Origin: a virus
DNA length: 27,404 bases
Reading direction: 5' to 3' (one strand)
IMG/VR virus record: IMGVR_UViG_3300027708_000251
Location: 1-27,404 of that record
The notes beneath the pieces are model-generated. The model was not told the origin of the DNA and ran no database searches. It was given only the letters and a program-made list of their open reading frames with translations. Positions 1-4,125 of the stretch are shown here, one piece after another. Made by a program: the position numbers and the translations under genes. How positions within the stretch are numbered: the first letter of the stretch is position 1; the number at the start of each line of letters is the position of its first letter.

Positions 1-1
1 T

Positions 2-157
2 AGCTGGTGGCAGCCTTTCAATGCCGTTACCTACCTGACCGATCACCTTGCTGGTCGTTCGGCTGATACTCGCCTTACCTCCGCCTGGTATGGCTACAAT
101 AAGGGTGTCAAGACTCGCGCTCTTGAACTCGCTATCGAAATGGCAGAAACCGTCTAA
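2..157 (+). CDS. C-terminal end of a DUF932-like phage protein (5' truncated)
   Basis: An open frame enters from the left edge and stops at TAA 155-157. It encodes 51 residues, including NAVTYLTDHLAGR and TSAWYGYNKGVKTRALELA. The pattern Asn-Ala-Val-Thr, a following Asp-His, an Arg-x-x-Ser-Ala-Trp block and a closing Ala-Leu-Glu-Leu-Ala helix resembles the C-terminus of DUF932 (phage/plasmid-like TIGR03299) proteins, found in plasmids and phages with no settled biochemical role. Codon choice favours CGT/CGC, CTC and GCC, as in the next gene and unlike the late genes to the right. Only the tail of the protein is visible, so the family call is moderate. The stop lies 10 bases before the next start, suggesting cotranscription. 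Confidence 0.6.
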   Translation, partial: SWWQPFNAVTYLTDHLAGRSADTRLTSAWYGYNKGVKTRALELAIEMAETV

Positions 158-167
158 GGAGAAAACT

Positions 168-1280
168 ATGGCTCGTCGTGCATCACTGATTGCTAAGAAA
201 GTTAAGAAGCCTCGTACAACACGGAGTGAGTCTTACTTCATCAATCGTAAGTACATGGGCGACGAGCCAGAGTTTCTCGGGGCGATGACAGAAGGCGAAA
301 TGGCCATCGCTTACAATTGGTACAATGCCATGGCTGACAAGTCAGAGATCAAAGAATATACAGAAACTTGGCTCAAGAATCAAAATCGCCTTGTAGAACT
401 GAAGAAGTTCAAATATGTACCTGATGAATGGGTCAATCATACCTGTGGTGCGATCGCTCGTATGATTAGTAAGGGATATGATGTTCCTGTTCACTCTAAG
501 AAATTCTTGGAAGAAACATTTGCATATACTCTTACAAAGGCCAAGGTTCAAGCTGAATCAAACATACCAAAAGTTTCTGTACAAGATCGCATGCGTGACC
601 GTCAGAATGACATCATTGGTGATATCGAAGAACTGATTGATGCTGGAGAAACGTTCTCTCTATATGATTGGCTCAAAGCCAAGGAGATTCCTGCTGCATA
701 TTGCCCATCCATAGTTGCTCATTATTCTCCAGTGCTTGATGAACTTCTTGAAACTTTGGAAGGTAAGTGTCCTCAGCTCAAAGAAGCCTACAGTCATTTT
801 ACCAAGAAACAACTTCGCGATCGTATCGAATTCTATAATAAGTTAATCGAAGATGCTGAACGCTACGGTAATGTTACAAAGAAAACACGTGCTCCTAGAA
901 AGCCTCGGGCTGTCTCTATAGAGAAGAAGCTCAAGAACCTTAAGTATCAGAAGGAAGATAATACCTTTAAGATCGCCTCTGTTAACCCAGAGAAACTTAT
1001 TGCTTGTCAGGAGCTTTGGACTTTCAATACAAAGAACAAGGTATTGACTGTATTCCGAGCAATTGATCGTGGTGGACTTCAGGTAAAGGGTACTAGTATT
1101 ATCAACTATGATGAGGCTACTTCTATCAGTAAACGTACTGGGCGTAAACCAGAAGAGTATGTTAAGAAGGTTCAGGAAGCAGGTAAGATCACACTACGCA
1201 AGTTGATGGACGAACTTAAGGGTGATGCTCCCTTTGCTCATCGTATCAATGAAAATACTATCCTACTTAAAATAACTTGA
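168..1280 (+). CDS. T4-like phage protein of unknown function, 370 aa
   Basis: I chose ATG 168 because AGGAG (156-160) lies just upstream. The frame stays open back to 48, but those extra 40 codons overlap the preceding gene and have no ribosome-binding site. The protein starts very basic (MARRASLIAKKVKKPR), has a central helical, charged region, and a second basic stretch (KKTRAPRKPRA) near residues 235-250. The C-terminal third contains NPEKLIACQELWTFNTKNKVLTVF and ends INENTILLKIT, a block I believe recurs in T4-like marine phages, though no function is known to me. The basic segments suggest nucleic-acid contact, which is inference only. No signal peptide or membrane segment is seen. It lies in the replication-side gene block, followed by the tmRNA. 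Confidence 0.75.
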   Translation: MARRASLIAKKVKKPRTTRSESYFINRKYMGDEPEFLGAMTEGEMAIAYNWYNAMADKSEIKEYTETWLKNQNRLVELKKFKYVPDEWVNHTCGAIARMISKGYDVPVHSKKFLEETFAYTLTKAKVQAESNIPKVSVQDRMRDRQNDIIGDIEELIDAGETFSLYDWLKAKEIPAAYCPSIVAHYSPVLDELLETLEGKCPQLKEAYSHFTKKQLRDRIEFYNKLIEDAERYGNVTKKTRAPRKPRAVSIEKKLKNLKYQKEDNTFKIASVNPEKLIACQELWTFNTKNKVLTVFRAIDRGGLQVKGTSIINYDEATSISKRTGRKPEEYVKKVQEAGKITLRKLMDELKGDAPFAHRINENTILLKIT

Positions 1281-1298
1281 CTTTAAAAAGTAAGTAGG

Positions 1299-1310
1299 GT
1301 ATACTAAATA
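1299..1310 (+). promoter_or_regulatory. Promoter element GTATACTAAATA upstream of the tmRNA
   Basis: GTATACTAAATA occurs here and, identically, at 3111-3122 before gp32. The octamer ACTAAATA (1303-1310) resembles the T4 late promoter TATAAATA recognised by gp55-type sigma, and the CTAAATA form used in some T4-like phages. If it is a -10-like element, transcription would start near 1316-1320, at the inferred 5' end of the tmRNA acceptor piece. No convincing -35 hexamer was noted. Confidence 0.55.
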
Positions 1311-1380
1311 TATTGCTTGGTTGTTGAGGCGTTCGGAATAGACGATCCAGACTCGGGGGCAGTACCCGACGCCTCCACCA

Positions 1381-1481
1381 TGGATATACAGAGCGACGCA
1401 AGATACCTTAGTGGTTGTCGGCGTAACATGCGGTCTTGGTAGTGTTATGTACTGTAGGCATACAGGCTGTATATCTTTGAT
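1381..1481 (+). other. Intervening segment of the permuted tmRNA precursor
   Basis: This segment separates the CCA end of the acceptor half from the 5' GGGGGCG of the coding half and should be removed from the precursor. GATATACAG (1383-1391) pairs perfectly with CTGTATATC (1467-1475), placing the two mature ends side by side for end-processing. The remaining loop of about 75 bases holds no clear gene. Confidence 0.8.
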
Positions 1482-1544
1482 GGGGGCGAAATAGGCTCGA
1501 TGGGTTGTAGTAAAGTTACGAAGAGACTAAGTAAACTCGTAAAT

Positions 1545-1586
1545 GCAAACGATAACAATGCATCTCGTTTGGCTCTAGCAGCCTAA
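1545..1586 (+). other. tmRNA tag-peptide reading frame
   Basis: Resume codon GCA 1545-1547, then codons giving ANDNNASRLALAA and TAA at 1584-1586. The ANDNN start and LALAA end match the usual alphaproteobacterial tag form. The hydrophobic C-terminus is what ClpXP-type proteases recognise in known tags. Confidence 0.93.
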
Positions 1587-1595
1587 CATGAGTCC

Positions 1596-1630
1596 GGTGG
1601 GAACTTGGAAACAGAATCCCACCACCTTTT
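1596..1630 (+). terminator. Terminal hairpin of the tmRNA coding piece, possibly also a terminator
   Basis: GGTGGGA (1596-1602) pairs with TCCCACC (1617-1623) around a 14-base loop, followed by ACC and TTTT (1627-1630). It probably closes the mature tmRNA. The short T run could allow partial termination, but the tRNA starts at 1634, so read-through is likely. Confidence 0.45.
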
Positions 1631-1633
1631 CAC

Positions 1634-1710
1634 GGTTCCTTAGCTCAGCTGGATAGAGCATCAGACTTCTAATCTGAGGGTCGTTGGTTCGAGTCCAACA
1701 GGAATCGCCA
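1634..1710 (+). tRNA. tRNA-Arg (anticodon UCU), CCA encoded
   Basis: The cloverleaf reads directly. The acceptor strand GGTTCCT pairs with AGGAATC (one G-U), the D arm contains AGCTCAGCTGGATAGAGC, the anticodon stem TCAGA/TCTGA encloses CTTCTAA with anticodon TCT, and the T arm is GTTGG-TTCGAGT-CCAAC. Discriminator G is followed by encoded CCA (1708-1710). The tRNA reads AGA and AGG. The late structural genes to the right use AGA heavily, while gp32 uses almost only CGN, so the tRNA plausibly supports late gene translation. It lies four bases after the tmRNA hairpin T run and is likely cotranscribed with it. Confidence 0.95.
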
Positions 1711-1821
1711 TTATTGGGGGTGGGTGTAAGACACGAGAGAGACTTATAAACTCTTTAGCAGTAGATGACTGTTCTAGACCAGGAGCGTTACCTGGCATCC
1801 CTACCATTTCCAGGAGAAAAC

Positions 1822-2031
1822 ATGAAAGAAGCGAAGATAGTTAAAGACATTCCAGTTGGTGTCCTAATGCTAGTCCTATCACAATTTGTTTTCTATGGTG
1901 TAATATATCTGGCAAAACATCCTCCTTTTTGGGAACTTGCAGGTATTGTTTTTCTTACTCTGGTTTCTAGTGATATGGTCCATTTTGGAATAAGGTTAAT
2001 CAGAGGATATGAAAATGATACATCCGAATAA
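1822..2031 (+). CDS. Small two-helix membrane protein, 69 aa, function unknown
   Basis: ATG 1822 is chosen because AGGAG (1812-1816) stands at good spacing. An in-frame ATG at 1765 lacks such a site. The protein has two hydrophobic stretches, about residues 10-30 (PVGVLMLVLSQFVFYGVIYL) and 35-60 (FWELAGIVFLTLVSSDMVHF), separated by a short turn KHPP, and ends in a charged tail GYENDTSE. It should be a hairpin-like inner-membrane protein. No family is recognised. Roles in lysis timing or superinfection control are possible for phage membrane proteins of this size, but nothing in the sequence points to either. Its end overlaps the beginning of gp33, indicating translational coupling. Confidence 0.6.
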   Translation: MKEAKIVKDIPVGVLMLVLSQFVFYGVIYLAKHPPFWELAGIVFLTLVSSDMVHFGIRLIRGYENDTSE

Positions 2032-2239
2032 TTTCACATTCATAGAAGAAATAGACAAATTGTGTTCTACAAAAAATATAGAATATATTGATGCTGTAGT
2101 AATTTGGTGTGAGAAAAATAATCTAGAAGTTGAAGTAGCAGCTGGTTGGATAAAGAAAGATCCAACAATGAAGTCTAAAATTCAAGCAGAAGCAGAAATT
2201 CTTAATGTTCTTAAACGTGGAGCAAGGCTCCCATTATAA
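2015..2239 (+). CDS. 33: gp33-like late transcription co-activator, 74 aa
   Basis: T4 gp33 links the RNA polymerase beta-flap to the gp45 sliding clamp, so that late promoters recognised by gp55 fire in step with replication. This protein has the length and layout of cyanophage-type gp33: an N-terminal FTFIEEIDKLC block, a helix with DAVVIWCEKNNLEVEVAAGWI, then KIQAEAEILNVLK and the C-terminal LPL. In T4 the C-terminal residues bind the clamp. AGAGG at 2002-2006 fits ATG 2015 (8 bases) better than ATG 2009 (2 bases). It overlaps the end of the small membrane gene. Its place near gp59 and gp32 matches the T4 order 59-33-32, apart from one inserted small gene and a changed position relative to 59. 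The match is by remembered pattern. Confidence 0.78.
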   Translation: MIHPNNFTFIEEIDKLCSTKNIEYIDAVVIWCEKNNLEVEVAAGWIKKDPTMKSKIQAEAEILNVLKRGARLPL

Positions 2240-2251
2240 GAGGAATAAGTT

Positions 2252-2530
2252 ATGGGATACCGTAGTTCAACAAGAACAGCATGCGTAGAGGTTGACGTTG
2301 ATGTTAACCTTGATGACTTTGATGAATCAGATTTGGTTGATTACCTCGAGGATAAGGGATATACCGTTATCGAGGGTAAGGTAAGTACTAAGTACGAAAG
2401 TTTCGATCAGCTTGATAAGCAAATCTGGCAGCTGTATCTAACTTACATATCATGCAACGGTGCTGGTCATTTGATGGATAAAGAACTTGGTAATTTCTTC
2501 GCAGAGTACTATAACAAAGTAAATGTATGA
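2252..2530 (+). CDS. Small acidic protein of unknown function, 92 aa
   Basis: The ATG at 2252 follows an AGAGGA ribosome-binding site at suitable spacing. The protein has a distinctive acidic stretch near residues 13-31 (VEVDVDVNLDDFDESDLV) and then a beta-alpha segment (DYLEDKGYTVIEGKV). The rest is helical with IWQLYLTYISCNGAGHLMDKEL. No family is recognised and there is no membrane segment or signal peptide. It sits between gp33 and gp59, and its TGA overlaps the gp59 start as ATGA (2527-2530), so the two are translationally coupled. A replication- or transcription-related role is suggested by position only. Confidence 0.65.
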   Translation: MGYRSSTRTACVEVDVDVNLDDFDESDLVDYLEDKGYTVIEGKVSTKYESFDQLDKQIWQLYLTYISCNGAGHLMDKELGNFFAEYYNKVNV

Positions 2531-3108
2531 TGTCAGCCTTCGAATGTTATCAAGAGTATCTTGCTCTTAAGAATCATTTCTCAAAACCTACTTACGACTA
2601 TTTCAAATACAATGGCAAGATGAAAGTTAATCCTGCTTCATTCGATAAACGTAAAGACAAGATATTCTTTCAGAAGCTTGCCAAACATCCAGATGTTCAT
2701 AGTTTCCTTATTGCTAATCTTTCTGAAAATGAAAAGTCATGGATACGCGACTTGGCATATAGTGAAGAAGCCGAGAAAACATATAAGGCTTGGCTTAAGC
2801 GTCAGCAGTCTTTAACATACGTTTTCAAACAAGAGCTTGGTAATCTTGATACCAAATTTAATGAAAACTTTATTTGTAGAGATAACGAACATCCTTTTTT
2901 GCTACAGTTGTATCTTGGTAAAAACATCAGCCTTGATACTTTGTGTTTGCTATTAGAATTAGCTGGTGCTAAGAAACACTGGGATTCTAAGATGCAGTAC
3001 GATTTGATTTGGGACACTATCCGAATCAAAGTTGAGAAGTACTCTCCATTCATTACATATGATAAGGACAAGATAAAAAATATTGTCCTTGACTATTTTG
3101 ATGAATAA
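2527..3108 (+). CDS. 59: gp59-like loader of the gp41 replicative helicase, 193 aa
   Basis: T4 gp59 binds fork DNA and gp32 and loads the gp41 hexameric helicase. The N-terminal region here carries YDYFKYNGKMKVNPASFDKRKDKIFFQKLAK, matching the pattern of T4 gp59 (KYNWCMRVS...KRRDKYFFQKLS). The remainder follows the same all-helical layout, with ISLDTLCLLLELAG matching the region ISFETFILLDSFL. It is somewhat shorter than T4 gp59 (217 aa). The ATG overlaps the previous stop as ATGA; a second ATG at 2530 is also possible. It lies directly before gp32, its known protein partner in T4. The gp32 promoter element begins two bases after its TAA. Confidence 0.8.
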   Translation: MMSAFECYQEYLALKNHFSKPTYDYFKYNGKMKVNPASFDKRKDKIFFQKLAKHPDVHSFLIANLSENEKSWIRDLAYSEEAEKTYKAWLKRQQSLTYVFKQELGNLDTKFNENFICRDNEHPFLLQLYLGKNISLDTLCLLLELAGAKKHWDSKMQYDLIWDTIRIKVEKYSPFITYDKDKIKNIVLDYFDE

Positions 3109-3110
3109 GA

Positions 3111-3122
3111 GTATACTAAATA
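3111..3122 (+). promoter_or_regulatory. Promoter element GTATACTAAATA upstream of gp32
   Basis: This is an identical copy of the 12-mer before the tmRNA at 1299-1310. The ACTAAATA core (3115-3122) resembles T4-type late promoter cores. It begins two bases after the gp59 stop and lies 72 bases ahead of the gp32 start, leaving an AU-rich leader of roughly 60 bases. Confidence 0.55.
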
Positions 3123-3127
3123 ATGTT

Positions 3128-3194
3128 GAAGCGTTTCTTTGATTCGCTTTTATATATTGTCATATATCGTCATATTAAACATACGGAGAATACA
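3128..3194 (+). promoter_or_regulatory. gp32 mRNA leader with a small hairpin, possible autoregulatory site
   Basis: In T4, gp32 represses its own translation by binding an unstructured AU-rich leader nucleated at a 5' pseudoknot. Here AAGCG (3129-3133) can pair with CGCTT (3145-3149) near the 5' end, extended by a G-U, followed by an AU-rich tract with repeated GTCATAT up to the ribosome-binding site CGGAG (3184-3188). The layout is similar to T4, but I could not build a convincing pseudoknot. The regulatory role is inference. Confidence 0.35.
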
Positions 3195-4097
3195 ATGGTA
3201 GATTTTTCTAAGCTTAAGTCAATGTCTGGTAAGAAGTCTCTTGAAGCTCTTACTAATGAACTTTCCAAGGTTAACGGAACTTCAGAATCTAAGGGTTCAG
3301 ACGATCGTTTTTGGACCGCCACAGTCGATAAGGCTGGCAATGGATACGCAGTTATCCGCTTTCTTCCCTCCCCTCCCGATGAAGATGTTCCCTTTGTTCG
3401 TATTTTCGATCATGGGTTCCAGGGTCCAGGTGGTTGGTATATCGAGAATTCTTTGACTACTGTTGGTAAGCAGGATCCTGTTTCAGAGTATAATTCTAAG
3501 CTTTGGAATTCTGGTGTTGAAGCCAATAAGGAAATTGCTCGTAAGCAGAAACGTCGTCTTCACTTTGTCTCTAACATTTACGTTGTCAGCGATCCTGGCA
3601 ATCCTACCAATGAAGGCAAGGTTTTCCTTTACAAGTATGGTAAGAAGATCTTTGATAAGCTCAATGATGCCATGAACCCTCAGTTCCCTGGTGATGAGCC
3701 TACCAATCCTTTTGACCTTTGGGCGGGTGCTAATTTCAAGCTCAAGATTCGTCAGGTAGAGGGTTATCGTAATTACGATAAGTCAGAATTCGATAAAATT
3801 TCACCACTTCTTAATGATGATGAGCAGCTTGAGATTATTTGGAAGAGCGAACATGCTCTACAAGAATTCCTTGCTCCTAACAACTTTAAGAGTTATGATG
3901 AACTTCAGGCACGACTCATGAAGGTGCTTGATGAGAATACGCCAGCTGTTAAGGTTGCTCGTGCAGAGGAAGAGGATCTTCCGTGGGCACGTACAGAATC
4001 AGCTCCTAAGTTTAAGGCTGCTGACGCACCAAGGCATGTTGCCACTGATGATGAAGATGATGAATCTTTAGAGTTTTTTAAGAAGCTCGCAAGCTAA
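3195..4097 (+). CDS. 32: gp32-like single-stranded DNA-binding protein, 300 aa
   Basis: gp32 coats single-stranded DNA during replication, recombination and repair. ATG 3195 follows CGGAG and gives 300 aa (T4: 301). The N-terminal basic segment contains the LAST-like KKSLEALT. The core has HGFQGPGGWYIEN and then NIYVVSDPGNPTNEGKVFLY with KYGKKIFDKL, matching the T4 core around NEGKVF. The C-terminus is acidic (DDEDDESLEFF), the tail that binds partner proteins such as gp59. The protein contains no cysteine at all, so the T4 zinc site (one His, three Cys) is absent; the corresponding stretch reads ENSLTTVGKQDPVSEYN. Arginines are coded by CGN except one AGG. A strong terminator follows directly. 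Confidence 0.93.
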   Translation: MVDFSKLKSMSGKKSLEALTNELSKVNGTSESKGSDDRFWTATVDKAGNGYAVIRFLPSPPDEDVPFVRIFDHGFQGPGGWYIENSLTTVGKQDPVSEYNSKLWNSGVEANKEIARKQKRRLHFVSNIYVVSDPGNPTNEGKVFLYKYGKKIFDKLNDAMNPQFPGDEPTNPFDLWAGANFKLKIRQVEGYRNYDKSEFDKISPLLNDDEQLEIIWKSEHALQEFLAPNNFKSYDELQARLMKVLDENTPAVKVARAEEEDLPWARTESAPKFKAADAPRHVATDDEDDESLEFFKKLAS

Positions 4098-4100
4098 GGG

Positions 4101-4125
4101 AAAGGGAGCTTCGGCTCCCTTTTTT
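4101..4125 (+). terminator. Rho-independent terminator with UUCG loop, shared by converging units
   Basis: AAAGGGAGC (4101-4109), loop TTCG (4110-4113) and GCTCCCTTT (4114-4122) form a perfect 9-bp hairpin that runs into T residues to 4125. It ends the gp32 transcript. Read leftwards, the hairpin has loop CGAA and a broken T run (TTTCCCTT), so it may also weakly end the minus-strand unit, whose last stop codon is 4124-4126. Confidence 0.9.

Larger units (their letters stand above)
1316..1627 (+). ncRNA. ssrA: Circularly permuted two-piece tmRNA (transfer-messenger RNA)
   Basis: tmRNA with SmpB rescues stalled ribosomes and adds a degradation tag. The acceptor half comes first, as in alphaproteobacterial permuted genes. 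It has a P2 strand (1342-1349), a T arm (TCGGG 1353-1357, loop GGCAGTA, CCCGA 1365-1369), acceptor strand CGCCTCC (1370-1376) and ACCA ending at 1380. The coding half begins GGGGGCG (1482-1488), which pairs with CGCCTCC and gives a G3-U70 pair, the alanine identity signal. TGGGTTGT (1501-1508) pairs with ACGATCCA (1342-1349) as an 8-bp P2. The tag frame starts at GCA 1545 and reads ANDNNASRLALAA then TAA 1584-1586. A terminal hairpin (1596-1602 with 1617-1623) follows. The intervening segment 1381-1481 is closed by a 9-bp stem. The outer ends are estimates; the core is secure. Confidence 0.93.

Noticed and set aside
48-167. Upstream extension of the 370-aa gene to an ATG at 48
   Set aside because: It overlaps the DUF932-like gene in another frame, encodes no conserved-looking sequence and has no ribosome-binding site; ATG 168 has AGGAG.
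1711-1821. Gene or RNA between the tRNA and the small membrane gene
   Set aside because: Only a G-rich stretch and weak inverted repeats are seen; nothing beyond the ribosome-binding site of the next gene can be supported.
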